Positions 12,023 through 24,800 of a stretch of DNA of 64,000 nucleotides are shown here, one piece after another (the first letter of the stretch is position 1; every line of letters begins with the position of its first letter). The notes beneath the pieces are model-generated. The model had not been told where the DNA came from. It made no database searches and was given only the letters and a program-made list of their open reading frames with translations. The DNA is taken from positions 73,599,668 to 73,663,667 of the forward strand of contig OY804576.1 in the NCBI GenBank assembly GCA_963680875.1. The letters are read 5' to 3'. The position numbers and the translations under genes were made by a program. This DNA comes from Bathymodiolus brooksi. Its lineage: Eukaryota; Mollusca; Bivalvia; Mytilida; Modiolidae.

Positions 12023-15000
12023 ATGCAGACAAACACAGTCATCATTATGTTTCACACTCATAGTGGTGTTACCAGAGGCAATAGATCTGGATTACACACA
12101 TTTTTTGGTACCATTCATCACAGAAAGGCCACTTTACAGCGAGCTGTCATCCTTTGTGTTGTGGCAGGGATATTTTTAATTACAGGAAGTGTATTGACTT
12201 GGCTTGGTAAGTCTAATAAATATTACTTCTGTTATTTACCTTATAATTAGGGGGGAGGGAAACTTTATTAATCAATGATCAATTACACCATGAGGGGTTG
12301 AAGGCATAATATAAAGCAGAATATTATCATCATTTCATTGAATGTACAAAATGTAACTTTTTCTCACCATGATATTATAGCTGAAAATTGCTTATTTGAC
12401 TCTATACTACAATCACTTACTCACTCATAATACAAAGCAAAACATCTACATTAAACTAACAAACAATTGAAAAATACGTAAAAAGTTATACAGAGTAGGC
12501 AGGTCCATGTTCCTAAGTGACCAAGACTTTTTAATAATAGAGCCTTTAGGGGGGGTTGTTGACACCATGATGTTGAAAATCCTGCAATTTTGGATATGTT
12601 TTGATATGTATTATTATTTTGATTTGTTTTAGCATTTCGAGATATATTTGGAAACAAAGTATCAGGACCAGTCTTACTTGGTTTAGCCTTTATATTACTA
12701 CTTTTGTCCATCCAGCGTTTTTTGCAAGCAAAGAAGCATATCGCTCAAAGTAGAAATGATGAGCAGGTGAAATATTTAAGCTGTCAGAACTCCTACTTCT
12801 AATATATTTGTTACGAGAAATTTAAAATCCATTACCTCAAGTAGAAAGATTAAGCAAAATATGTGCAACACATTCAAGAATATTTCAGTACTATGTAGTT
12901 TTACCTTAAATCATGTTCAGTAGTCCCTCTATTATAAAGCTGTCCCTTCTGCAGTGAAAAAGTGGCATTTTAATAAGGGTGGCCTCTCTTGGGGGTGACA
13001 TTTTACTATCTCAGTGCATCTGAAATCTGGCCTGATAACAAGGCCTTTGGTGTTGGGGCCTGATAATAGGGGGACAACTATATTATTCTGATGATGGTAT
13101 TTGCCCCCACCCATAGGAATTAGAGTAGAAATAGCACCTAATTTCCTCCACACTATAGGTACAACCACTGCAAAAAGGCATATACTGGTCGTGTAAATCA
13201 ACAAACCAAATTAAATATACAAATATATCACCCTTAAGAAGTAGATAAAGGTTGTTTGTACTACAGCACTATCAGTTTTCACCTATGAAGCACCTTTTAC
13301 TAGACCCATCCAAGTGCCACCTTTTCACTAGATTTATACTAGTTTCATCATGTAATACTGCTCGCTTAATAATGTTAAATAGCAATCAATCAATCAATAA
13401 CAGCAAGTCAAGTTTATTATTCGTAAAAGAATTGTGTCATTGGCTGATTTTTTGTTTTTAAAAATATTACAAGCTTTGATATTTTTTTCAACAGAACTAT
13501 AACTCACAGACAGTAGGGGTTGTGTTAGAAGAAGATAATGGTGAAGGAGGTTCAATCACAGTAATAATGGATGGTATACACTTCAGAAATGCATGGAGGT
13601 AGGTTCCATCGAACCTTATAATAACTTTATTGAATAAACAATGCATACCCCTATGGGTTGACAGCATGACATACAGTTTACAAAAATATATCAAGATTAA
13701 ATTAATATATGTATATATATATATACAGAGTAAATGATCATGAAATTTTCTCACCCCTTGATAAAATAATCCGTTAATTTAGGTGAAAAAGATTTTTCTA
13801 TCTTACCCAGGCTCCTCGGTAAATACAAACTATATGAGCGTTTTCCTGCAAAATTGTTTTCCATTGCTGAAGTAAATTGTTGATTTATCAATATATCTTT
13901 GTGTCTTGGCAGTATATTAAATGTACATGTATTTCATAATAAAATATATCAACCCTATTCCTTAAATGCTACAAGAGCGATAAATGCCTCTAAAATTTAT
14001 TTGACCCATATTTCGCATTTTCCAGAACTGCTTTTTAGCTCACCTTGACAAAGGCAAGGTGAGCTTTTGCCATCACTTGGCATCCATCGTCCGTTAACTT
14101 TTCGCATTTTAATCTTCTCCTCTGAAACCTCTCAGGCAAATGAACTGAAACTTGGTAGGAAGCATCTATGGAAGGTCCTCTCTAAAGATTGCTCATTTTG
14201 TCCCAATCTATTGACAACCATGGCCGCCACAAGCAATCCTTGTTTCTGATTGGCCAATTTTTTTAAATCTTCTCCTCCGAAACTGCTTGGCCAAATGAAC
14301 CGAAACTTGATAGGAAGCATCTATGGAAGGTTCTCTATAAAGATTGCTCATTTCATCTCAATCCGTTAACAAACATGGCCGCCACAGGCAATTCTTGTTT
14401 CTGATTGGTTCATTTCTAAAAAAAACAAAACTTCTCTATTGTAGTAAACTGTTAAAAGGGACTCTTGCATTAAACTGTTAAAAGAAAGATAACTTGCCAT
14501 TATCTCCCTTAGAAATTAACTAATGCTGATATAGTGTAACATGTTTATACTATACATTACATGTAGGTATTCACATTTTAATATTCTTTTTAGCTCACCG
14601 TGCCAAAGGCAATGTGGGCTTTTGACATCACTTGGCATCCGTCGTTTGTTGTCTGTCATCTGTTAATTTTTCACATTTTAATCTTCTCCTCTGAAGCCCA
14701 TCAGCCAAATGAACTGAAACTTAGTAGGAAGCATCTATGGAAGGTCCTCTCTAAAGAGTGCACATTTTGTTATGATCCATTACCAAACATGGACCTCCAC
14801 GGGCAATTCTTGTTTCTGATTGGCCAATTTTTTTAAAAATCTCCTCCTCTGAAACCGCTTGGCCAAATTAACTGAAACATGGCAGAAAGCATCTATGGAA
14901 TGTCCTCTATGAATGAAGATTGCTCATTTCATCTCAATCGGTTAACAAACATGGCCACCACAGGCAATACTTGTTTCTGATTGGTCGATATCTAAAAAAT

Positions 15001-16407
15001 CTTCTCCTGAAACTGCCTAGCCAAATGAACCGAAACTTGGTAGGAAGCATCTACATGTATGGAAGGTTGTGTATTAAGTTTCCTCAAAGCAGAATGAAAG
15101 GTGAGCGACACAGGCTCAGCCCACTGAGCCTCTAGTTTAGAATTTGGTCAAGGGAGTTAATTTTTTATTTACAAAAAGTAAGCAAACATCGACACTGTAA
15201 AAGATCTTACATGAGGGTTTCTTTAGACTTTATGATCTTGTACCTCTCCCAGAGTTAGACCCTATATGTCTTAACTGCCTTCATCTGTGCCAATGACATT
15301 TTAATTAGAACACAATAGTAAAAGGCAAATATCATGATCTCAAATGTGCTCAAGATTATATTAGAAAGAAAAACTTAAAAATCATCAATGTTTTTCACCA
15401 ACTCTAAAAACTTACACATTTAAAGTTTTTCTTAAAAATAAAAAAGAATAGTATATAAATGATTATCAAGAAAAATTAAGCAGTGATGGCCAACATTTCA
15501 ACAAACATGACAATATCAACAAAACATGCACACAAACAGCCACCTCTCACCTCAAACCAATGAACTTTAAAAAAAACATGACATATGTCAATGAAAATTC
15601 AGGTCTTGACTTGGTACAGGCATTAAAATATGGTGGAATTAAACAATCACTCTTATTTTTATAATAAGATCTTCAACTGACATATTAGTAAACAACCTGG
15701 ATAAACATGGGCTATCATGTACCCTTCAATAATCCACTTTTCTTGAACACACATTTTTAAGCATTCTTCATTAATGTGAACATAATTTGTATAGTTTGGT
15801 AGTACATGTATATCGGAGAAAATATTACAAAAATCACATAATCTCTAACCCCTGTCACATTTTATATTGTTGAAAGTGGTGTTAAACAATATAAAACCAA
15901 ACCAATCAAAAGATTGAAAAGCCAAATCATTTTAAAGTCTTTGGGAACAAGTAAATCAAAAGGCCTTAACAGGTTAGCCAAAATCAGCTAAGATGATCTA
16001 TGCCTGAGACAGATTGAACTTGATTTTATTTTAAATATGTTTAAAATTGAAAGACCTTCATTAATATTTCTAAGGGTCTTGTATGTGTCAGTAAATAATA
16101 AAATTTGTTCACGCCACGATATAGCTGAAATACTGACATTAAACATCAATCAATCAGTCAATCATTAATATATTACTGCCATTATAAAGTGAATAATTTT
16201 GATTGATACAGAGATCCAGAAATTGGAGATAATGTGTCTCCTCCATCGTACACAGAGGCTACAGATACAAGTTGCCTAGAACCCCCTACCATCGTACCAG
16301 AGGTCAGTCCAGATGAAAATGAAGCACCACCTACATATGAAGAAGCTGTAGAAGATTCCCAACATTCCTTTAGTGAGATAGATATATCTGAAAGACGACC
16401 AGTTTGA
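12023..16407 (+). CDS. Two-pass membrane protein with PPxY motifs (4 coding exons)
   Basis: Coding exons are 12023-12206, 12633-12766, 13495-13598 and 16212-16407. All introns are GT-AG, with junction phases 1, 0 and 2, giving 618 nt and 205 aa. The ATG lies just after an acceptor-like tttatag, so a 5' UTR intron is likely. Two hydrophobic segments are visible: about residues 40-61 ([18 protein letters not shown]) and 72-90 ([16 protein letters not shown]). The second is followed by a basic stretch (QAKKH). The C-terminal half is acidic and Pro-rich with PPSY and PPTY, the form bound by WW domains of NEDD4-family ubiquitin ligases, which suggests a trafficking or ubiquitination adaptor (inference). 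I do not recognise the ortholog. Several AATAAA-like signals lie downstream, so the transcript end is unclear. Confidence 0.85.
12362..12428 (+). repeat. Degenerate short repeat tail in intron 1
   Basis: It reads caccatgatattatagctgaa...attgct and ends in a CACT-rich run. This is a decayed copy of the window's common tail motif, inside the first coding intron of the PPxY-protein gene. Confidence 0.5.
14036..15140 (+). repeat. Dispersed repeat of the 'agctcacc' type, about two copies
   Basis: Copies start near 14036 and 14589 with tttttagctcacc, then ccatcacttggcatcc and a body repeated internally (aatcttctcctctgaaa, gccaaatgaactgaaact, aggaagcatctatggaaggt). The right end is ccactgagcctctagttt. 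The region lies within the last intron of the PPxY-protein gene. The family is familiar from mollusc genomes (memory). A diverged relative lies at 26195-26640. Confidence 0.75.
16111..16170 (+). repeat. Short dispersed repeat tail
   Basis: It reads cgccacgatatagctgaaat followed by actgacattaaacatcaat and CAAT repeats. It lies in the last intron of the PPxY-protein gene, about 40 bp before the final coding exon. Confidence 0.7.
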
Positions 16408-16628
16408 TGTGATTATTTTGTGATTGTAAATGGATGAAGACACTAATGTTATGCACTACTTTTGTATGTTTTACACACAAAAAATGAATCTCAAAATATG
16501 TTTATGTTTGAAAAGCTTTAGCATTGATAAGGGACATATCAGTAAGACTCAGCTCAGTAATTTTAAAAGAATAGACACTACTTGTAGTAGTGATTAGAAT
16601 TGTATTTTTATTATTTGCACCCATACAG

Positions 16629-16905
16629 TAATTGGAATTTCTGAATATTGGAGTGGAGGGATGAGTGTTGTACAATAATATGAATTTCTGAATATTAGGG
16701 TGGAGGGGTGAGTGTTATATAATAATTGGAATTTCTGAATATTAGAGTGGAGGGGTGAGTGCTATACAATAATTGGAATTTCTGAATATTGGGGTGGAGG
16801 GATGAGTGTTATATAATAATTGGAATTTCTGAATATTGGGGAGGAGGGGTGAGTGTTATACAATAATTGGAATTTCTGAATATTGGAGGGGGAGGTGGTG
16901 TGAGT
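16629..16905. repeat. About 47-bp minisatellite, 6 copies
   Basis: The unit is aattggaatttctgaatatt followed by ggggtggaggggtgagtgtt and an AT-rich spacer. Unit length varies from 45 to 51 bp. It lies about 220 bp after the PPxY-protein stop codon, so it may be part of the 3' UTR. Confidence 0.92.
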
Positions 16906-17488
16906 CTGAATCAATAATAAGCAAAAAGTGTCCTTAACTACGGGTATTTCTTTTTCAACTGCAAAAGACACTCTGTTCTTTATCTAGTCATTATAATTAT
17001 AGTTGTGACCACAAACTGCTCTTACAATTTTATTTGAATGAATTTTTGATTGAGCGTGGAAGATTTCTACCATTATCAATTACATTGTACAAAATGTATT
17101 AAGAGATTGAGATGTAAAAATTTTGTTTTACATCTAAAATTAAACTAATAGTGAGGTGGTGTACATATTGCTTTTTCTAGTCCTCATTTTTATGGCCCAA
17201 TGACTTTTTTAATTTGTTTCATGTTTTTTTTTAGAGTGTGTCTCAGTAACTGTGTGCATACATACATTATTGTTATGTTAAACATTTATCCCAAAAGATA
17301 CATGTCAGACATTTTGCATGCCTCCTAAGAGAGCTCATTTTTATTCTGCATTGACTGGTCAATGTATTCACAAATTTTTGTGATTAGATCAAAGTCTGAT
17401 CCTTAAGTAATCATGCATAGTTGTCAATCAGTATTTGATTGAGGTATATGCATCTCGGAAATAATCATGCAGTTAGTCTCGATTCAGT

Positions 17489-18150
17489 CTTGAAAAAATT
17501 GTCAGACTTTTAGTCTTGAAAAAACTGTCCAGACTTTCAGTCTTGAAAAAACTGTCAGACTTTTAGTCTTGAAAAAACTGTTAGACTTTTAGCCTTGAAA
17601 AAACTGTCAGACTTTTTAGTCTTGAAAAAAACTGTCAAACTTTAGTCTTGAAAAAAACTGTCAGACTTTAGTCTTGAAAAAATCTATCAGACTTTTTACC
17701 CTGGAAAAAACTGTCAGACTTTGAGTCTTGAAAAACACTCAGACTTTTTAGTCTTTAAAAAAACTGTCAGACTTTTAGTCTTGAAAAAAACTGTCAGACT
17801 TTTTAGTCTTGAAAATAACTGTCAGAATTTTAGTCTTGAAAAAACTGTCAGACTTTTAGTCTTGATACAACTGTCAGACTTTAGTCTTGAAAAAATCTAT
17901 CAGACTTTTACCCTTGAAAAAACTGTCAGACTTTTAGTCTTGATAAAACTGTCAGACTTTTAGTCTTGAAAAACCTGTCAGACTTTTTGTCTTGAAAAAC
18001 TGTCAGACTTTTATTCTTGAAAAAAATGTCAAATTTTTAGTCTTGAAAAACTGTCAAACCTTTAGTCTTGAAAAAACTGTCTGACTATTAGTTTTGGAGA
18101 AAAAAAACTGTTGGCATTTTAGTCTTGAAAAAACTGTCAGTTTTTTATTT
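17489..18150. repeat. 26-28-bp minisatellite, about 24 copies
   Basis: The core is tcttgaaaaaactgtcagac plus ttttag. Copies vary in A-run length and in an occasional gtcaaac/gtcagac change. The length changes shift the reading frame repeatedly, so the short open frame over 17721-17963 is not taken as a gene. Confidence 0.93.
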
Positions 18151-19519
18151 TGGTTTTTAACTGAACAAACCAGTTAAATTTAGGTAGAAATTTAGAATTA
18201 AGTACAAATGTCCTAATCTTAACTTAAGTTTGTCTTGAAATATCCAAATCTGACCTCATTTTTTTTTCCGTCAGACAGGAATAGCATCTTTTTAGGGCCT
18301 CATTTGAAATACATAAAATCTATATGAAAAGAATATTTTTATTTTAAGAAATATTTTTCATGTTATTTTTCAAACATTGTTTTGTCAGCCAAATGTTAGT
18401 AATTAATTATGTGATGGTTGTTTTTAGTTTTTATAAAAAAAAAAAAAAAAAGCATTAAATTGAAAAACATAGTGTGAAAAATATTTTGTAATCATATTAT
18501 AGATATTATACATATATATTGTTTGCACTATTTTGTATGATTTATATTTTATGATTAGATGTTGTTGGTTTTTTAAATTATTTTGTGTTCATTATATTAA
18601 GGATAGAATATTATTGTGCAATTTCATTATTTTTTTTCATTATTTATGATATAATTTTACAAATGTGCAATAGCATTTTTTATCGGTATTTTGGACATAT
18701 TCCATTTGATCTCGTCGAGTGATATTGTCAGTATCAATGAAATGACTTTGATACTTAAAATTATCGGTCAGTATGATGCCAAACACAGTGATGGATGTTT
18801 TGAAGATATCGACCTTCAATATGGCCGTTATTCTGTATGTATGATGCATAGTCATTTGTTATAAAATGAAATGTAATAATTTAGATCTTTCCATTTTCCG
18901 TAGGAAAGACGTTATTGGAATTGTTCTTCCTTTTCTAGTGATAAGTCAAGGTCCTTCCTTTTCTAGTGGTAAGTCAAGGTCAAAGTGACAGAACATAATT
19001 TGTCACAAATTGTTATGGATAATAATGGAGTTTCTGTCTCAATACAACATTTAGTGTATCAAATGGACATTTCTATATTTAGCTGATGAAAATATTTAGA
19101 AATTTTATTGGAGAAGATGTTGTTACAATGAATATTCTGTATACCTGTAAATTTATGTGATTTTATTTACAATGTACAGGTAACTAAAAAGTCACAAAAA
19201 TAAAACTGTCTCATGTATTAGATTTGTAACATAGAAAAATTGCATAATATTTCAGAAACAGTGAATATAATACTGCACCTTTATACATTTAGCAATTGTT
19301 AATTTTTTTTAAATAATAGTGTAAAAAATTAGTACAGTGAATACTGTCTAAATCGAACGTCATTGGGACCAACTTTTGTGTTCGCAATAGACAGGTGTTT
19401 GGTTTCCTACAGTGGGATTTTATTAAAAGTTAGGTATCAACAGGTTTCCTGTTTATTCAGTGTTCAGTTCCTGTATTTAAATACTGTTACAGTGACAGCC
19501 GGAACCTTTGAACCGTAAT
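18151..19519. other. AT-rich non-coding stretch
   Basis: No gene recognised; poly-A/T runs, for example near 18437-18454. A short duplication, ccttccttttctagtggtaa, occurs at 18928-18985 in two tandem copies of about 35 bp. Confidence 0.5.
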
Positions 19520-19680
19520 GAGAGCGGGAGGTTTGGCGCCTTAAAATCTGATTCAACCCACCATTTCTTTAGAAATGCCTGTACCAAGTCAGGGTCATTA
19601 CGGTTTTCACAGTTTTCCGGTTGTTGACTGATTTTGTCTGTTTATATAATTATGAGTTTTGACTTTCCCTTTGTAAGATT
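19520..19680 (+). repeat. Dispersed repeat fragment (gcgggaggtttggc type)
   Basis: It contains gcgggaggtttggc, ttcaacccaccatttcttta and cctgtaccaagtcagg in this order, which matches my memory of an abundant mussel interspersed repeat. There is no coding capacity. The identification rests on memory only. Confidence 0.5.
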
Positions 19681-20050
19681 GTTCGGAGTTCGGTAATTTT
19701 GTTATTACCTTTATTTGTACAGGTATCACAGTATATATATATTAAAAGATATTAAAACTATTTTTTTTAAAGGGAAGATAACTCTTCCTATGAATTGAGG
19801 GAATTGTTTGTGATTTAGCTTGTATATATTATTTTTGTTTTGTTTACATGTTATGAATTGTACAGTTGTGTGTGAATACTTTCTAACTTGAACTTCAGGG
19901 AGGAGTTCTTATTTATATCTTGTTATTTTGTTTTCGTTGATCACAACAAATTTATGTCAAGTTCTTTGCTTTTTTGGAATGCCAAAAATATATGGACGTG
20001 CAAATGGGAAGTCTCATTTATTTTTTAATCAATAAATTGCATTATTAAAT

Positions 20051-20113
20051 ACACGCCACGCTATAGTGGAAATACTGCTAAAGTAGGCATTAAAAATCAA
20101 TCAATCAATCATT
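20051..20113 (+). repeat. Short dispersed repeat tail
   Basis: It reads cacgccacgctatagtggaa...actgct, then a caatcaatcaatc run; a degenerate copy of the common tail motif. Confidence 0.65.
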
Positions 20114-20411
20114 ATTGAATGCACAGAAAGAAGCTAGATGTGTAAGACAGTAGGATTTACTTAATATGAACTTTGTTGAATTGAATGCACCATTTGATAA
20201 TATCTGATTTTACTGATGCACATCAACAAAAGATTTGACTATTTTGAGTTTGCTCTCAGAGTTTATTTATACAATGCAGAGTGACAGTCACATGAAATTC
20301 ACATGTTATTTATATAATAATCACTATGGTTCATTTGTATGAATGTCCAGAACAACGGTTCATGCCATCCTTCCTGTTAAATATAATAAACTATTGCATG
20401 TTTATTGGCCA

Positions 20412-20640
20412 AAGAAATATTAATTTTTCTTATCTTTTAGTGTTAAATATATTTTCAAGATGTACCAGTATAAGAAATATTAATTTTTCTTATCTGTTAG
20501 TGTTAAGTATATTTTCAAGATGTACCAGTATAAGAAATAATAATTTTTCTTATATGCTAGTGATATATATATTTTTAGGATGTAAAAGAAATAATATTTT
20601 TTCTTATCTGTTAGTGGTATGCATATTTTCAGGATTTCAT
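20412..20640. repeat. About 60-bp tandem repeat, 4 copies
   Basis: The unit contains aagaaatattaatttttctt, then tagtgttaaatatattttca and agatgtaccagtat. The last copies are shortened. The open frame over it (20326-20715) reflects the 60-bp period and is not taken as a gene. Confidence 0.88.
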
Positions 20641-20715
20641 ATTATGATCTCTTGTTCTTGTTTTATGGTTGCAAAATTTTACAGTTGTCTTAATTGTATT
20701 GGTCTGTCATTCTAG

Positions 20716-22400
20716 TCAACGTTGCGGTCAATGTCATCTGTTTTAGTATCAGTGAAATAAATAGTTCTAGTTGAACAGCCCATCTGAAATTTAATACAAT
20801 AATCCTTGGCACATAATACAGGGGGGGTTCTTGTTTTATCCTAGTCCAAACAATAGGCCCCAAGTTGCCAACAAAAAGGTTGTTTTCTGTTTATTGTATG
20901 TGAAGTTTATTTTATATCTCCCATAAAAGACAGGTTGTATTATGGTTTATTGCCATGCATCTACACACAATACCTCAAATTTATTTTTGCGACATTGAAA
21001 TTAGGCTACAATAAGATCTTCATCTTTAAGGTTCAAAGCACACTGACAAAATACAAGTTTCTCCACCTCTACCGTATATCCATATATCAAGATGTGGAAT
21101 TGTTTATTTTTATTGACAGGCGAATTTACATCCATATTTTTTTTCTGGAAAAATTTCAAATGTGAATTAAGATATACTTTACAAGTAAATTCAACAATCA
21201 AAGGATTGGAAAAAGGCAAGATTAACATATTTTTTGATACATTTATATTTAGAAAAAGTTGAAGTGTATTTTGAACTTTCATTAAAAAAAAAAAACATGA
21301 ATACTTTTTTGACATACAACTTTACTTCATTTTAAATCCTATTTATCTCATAATGCATCAAGGCAGCATTGAATTTGTTGAAAATTCATTTTTTTATTTG
21401 TAGTATCAATTGTGTGTATTAACTAATAGGAATGTTAATATTGTAAACTATTTAATTAATAGTAACTAATTTGCATACTTTTCTAAACACAAGGTTAAAT
21501 TATTTCTTAATTTATTTTGGGTTTTTTAATGTTTTTTGGCTATTATGTGTTTTCTTTGACAAGTGCTTTTAATTTTTTCATTTTAATAATTATTGAAATT
21601 TATTTAAAACTAACTTTTTGTCAATCCTAATTGTAGATGTTCCTTACCCGGTTTTGGCATTGTTATTTGTTTAGCAATTTCATATGATCCAGAATAATCT
21701 TTTGCCATTTGACCTTTTAAAAGGATGTTAAAGCTGATTTTAAAACAATTATTAATGATGATTAATTTCAAATAAAATATTTATAGAAAGTATAGAAATA
21801 CTTTGCAAAACCCATATCCCCTCTATTAGTGGCACCACGATATAACTGAAATATTGTTGCAAGTGACATTAAACACCTAACCCTCTGTTAGTGCCAGTTT
21901 ACGATATAAATGCTTAAAATACAGAAGAAATTAATTACACAAAAAAATTTCCTATGACAATCATCTTGTTTGTGATGACCTTTAATGTGTCCCTACTCTG
22001 CAGATTCTTGGAAGCTGAAATAAGACCACTTCTATGTACAAACAATATGAATGTTTTTTTGAAAAACTAGTCAATTCACATTCCATTTACTAGTCAGCGT
22101 ATATGAAAACAACCAGTACAATTCCAACTTCGGCAAAAATCAGCACCGGCCAACAATAATTAGTTAGCTTATACCAGCCTTATCATGGAATTTCGTAACT
22201 TTTAGAGAGTATTTATGAAAGTAAGCCAACTTTTTTAAACATAATTATCAATTATTAAAATGAGTATAACGTTTCCATTTGAACATAAAAATGACAAAGA
22301 ATGAACTTGTATAACCCTTAATAGTTTTAGATTTGAGTAGCATTGACATTATTGTATTAGTTTGTGGTATTTTTACTTAGATATTTTTATATTGTTGCCT
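20716..22400. other. AT-rich non-coding stretch
   Basis: No gene recognised. A short copy of the tail motif occurs at 21829-21885 (ccacgatataactgaaatat...ttaaacacc). Confidence 0.5.
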
Positions 22401-22409
22401 ATACATGTA

Positions 22410-24276
22410 CAAGGGCTGTCCGTAAAGTTCGTGGACAATCTCTGTAATTTTGTTATTTAATTTGTTGAAAAAAAGAAATTGCAATTTTCATTTATAGTAG
22501 AGTTACTCGATAAGTGAACAAAATTTTGTACATAAAAATGAACTACAAGTATGAATTTTTCTCGATCTTATAAATAAGCATACTCACACCTGGAGCACAG
22601 CAGTAAACGTTTTTGACGTTAAGCGACGTCAAACGCTCAAACCAATTTAACTTTTTTCCACGTAGTCACCTTTAAGTTCCACACATTTCTTGTGTCGTCT
22701 TACCCAGTCATCAAAAATTTGCACAAACTGATCAGTTTTCATGTGAAATATTACATTCATTACGACTTGTCTTAATTCACTTAAATTGTCAAGCCTCATT
22801 CCCCGTAAGAAGTATTTGATGTAGGGTAAAACTGCAAAGTCCATTGGTGCTAAGTCCGGGCTGTACGGTGGATGTTTTAAACACTGAAATTCAAGTAAAT
22901 CTATTTCAAGTTGAGTTTTCGGAGAGGTATGTGCTGGTGCATTGTCTTGGTGGAGTATCACATGTTCTAAACTTGATGCTAGTTGTGGTCGTTTCTTCCG
23001 TAAAGCTTGTACTAAATCTCGCCTCAGGACCTACACAACAAAAAACGAGTGGAAAATATAACTTTTATTGAAAGGCTTTAAAAATCCATCAATAAAATAT
23101 TTTTTTGCATTTGTTTATAAATATTAATATCGTAGTAGACTTAAATTACGAATTATATTCGAATTATATTTTATTATAATTTTACATACCTTAGAGTAGT
23201 AATCTGCATTAACTGTTTGACCACAGGGAACAGCATGTGTAAGAATCATTCCTTTCCTATCCATAGAAAGAATGAACATATTTTTCCTAAAGATTTTGTC
23301 ACTTTTGCTTTTTTTGGCCGAGGAGAGTCGATATTTTTCCATTGACTTGATTGTTGCTTTGTTTCTGGGTCATAGTAGTGAAACCATGTTTCATCTGTGG
23401 TTATTATTCTATCCAGAAATCCAATTCCGCTCTGGCTAAACTTTCTAAGAAATTGTCTTGATGCCTTAGTTCTGTTTGTCATATTTTCTTCCGATAACAA
23501 TCTGGGTACCCAGCGCGCACAAATGCGATTCATGTGTAGTTCTTGAACTAAAATTTCATGTACCGTTGTCTTTGATATAACGCACTTGTCCGCAACTTCA
23601 CGCACAGTTAAACGTCTGTCACCGTCAATAACGTCGCATACTTCATTTTTCACAACATCTGAAGTCTTAAAAGACGGTCTCCCCTCGCGTTTATCGTCCA
23701 TTAAACTACCTCTACCGTCAGAAAATCTCTTATGCCACTTAAACACTAACGAGCGACTAACATTGGAATGTGTTACTGACTGTTTGATGAATTTATGCGT
23801 TTCATTTGGCGTTTTTCCTATGTCGGCACAAAATTTTATCACGGCCTTCTGCTCCACCTTATTTGAAAACGTAGTTTTTTCCAATGGAGACGGTTTCATC
23901 TTCAAGATTTGAAAACTGGACTCCGCAGCCATCTGAGAGTACTTCCGATTCAAATTTTACAGATGTGACGTCGAGAGCACGATCAACGTCACAGTACAAG
24001 TTTCATTCAAATTTGTGCGATGAAATGAAAAAAAATCATGGCCAACCACAAGTAACTACATAGAAGTTACACATAATTTATACTGTGTTCCAGGTGCCCT
24101 ATGACAGACATTACAAAATCGATTTAATTAAGTTAGGAAATTAAAATCTGATACAGATTTTTTATATCTAACATCGCATTTAATTAAGGAATACAGGTAT
24201 CACTAACATTTTTGAAAAACACGTTGTTTTTTTAGGAAAATTGGGACCTGTCCACGAACTTTACGGACAGCCCTCG
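22410..24276 (-). mobile_element. mariner transposon (DD34D), 1,867 bp
   Basis: The 28-bp inverted termini begin caagggctgtccgtaaagtt (left) and cgagggctgtccgtaaagtt (right, minus strand), with one mismatch in the 28. TA lies directly outside both ends (22408-22409 and 24277-24278). The element carries one transposase gene on the minus strand. It is longer than the roughly 1.3 kb usual for mariner, partly because of a probable 159-bp intron and long flanks around the gene. It sits inside a ~49-bp minisatellite whose unit continues on both sides. Confidence 0.95.
22647..23953 (-). pseudogene. mariner transposase with one frameshift and a probable intron
   Basis: The N-terminal part has paired helix-turn-helix segments (KAVIKFCADIGKTPNE and TVREVADKCVISKTTVHEIL), a GRPS linker and the mariner signature WVPRLL. 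The catalytic triad is TTDETWFHYYD, HQDNAPAH and SPDLAPMD, with 34 residues between the second and third Asp. The frame shifts by one base near 23260, just where mariners have a conserved Trp-Asp. After DYYSK comes a donor (AAG|gtatgt at 23190/23189) and later an acceptor (tgtgtag|GTC at 23031/23030). Removing these 159 bp (phase 0, in-frame stop inside) joins to VLRRDLVQAL, as expected for the family. Start Met is uncertain (23953 or 23932). Confidence 0.9.
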
Positions 24277-24800
24277 TACTTCAGTGACATTCCTAGTTTT
24301 CATGTTATTATTGCCTAAACATGTACTTCAGTAGCATGCCTAGTTTTCATGTTATTATTGCCTATACCTGTACTTCGGTAGCATGCCTAGTTTTCATGTT
24401 ATTATTGCCTATACATGTACATCAGTGACATGCCTAGTTTTCATGTTATTATTGCCTAAAATGTACTTCAGTGACATGCCTAGTTTTCATGTTATTATTG
24501 CCTATACATGTACTTCAGTAGCTTACCTAGTTTTCATGTTATTATTGCCTATACATGTACTTCAGTAGCTTACCTAGTTTTCATGTTATTATTGCCTATA
24601 CCTGTGCTTCAGTAGCATGCCTAGTTTTCATGTTATTGCCTATACTTGTACTTCAGTAGCTTACCTAGTTTTCATGTTATTGCCTATACATGTACTTCAG
24701 TAGCTTACCTAGTTTTCATGTTATTGCCTATACCTGTTCTTCAGTAGCTTGCCTAGTTTTTATGTCATTATTGCCTATGCATGTATTTCAATATCATGCC
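24277..24800. repeat. About 49-bp minisatellite, about 11 copies
   Basis: The unit is tacttcagtagcatgcctag plus ttttcatgttattattgcct and atacatg. Some copies lack the extra 'att' or read 'gcttacc'. The sequence left of the mariner (about 22388-22409: attgttgcctatacatgta) matches a unit end, so the array was split by the transposon. Confidence 0.93.

Noticed and set aside
16408..19210. Long 3' UTR of the PPxY-protein gene
   Set aside because: Possible, but several AATAAA-like sites exist and minisatellites intervene; no boundary can be supported.
20326..20715. 129-aa plus-strand frame with repeated INFSYLLVL
   Set aside because: It follows from a 60-bp tandem repeat; no domain or splice context.
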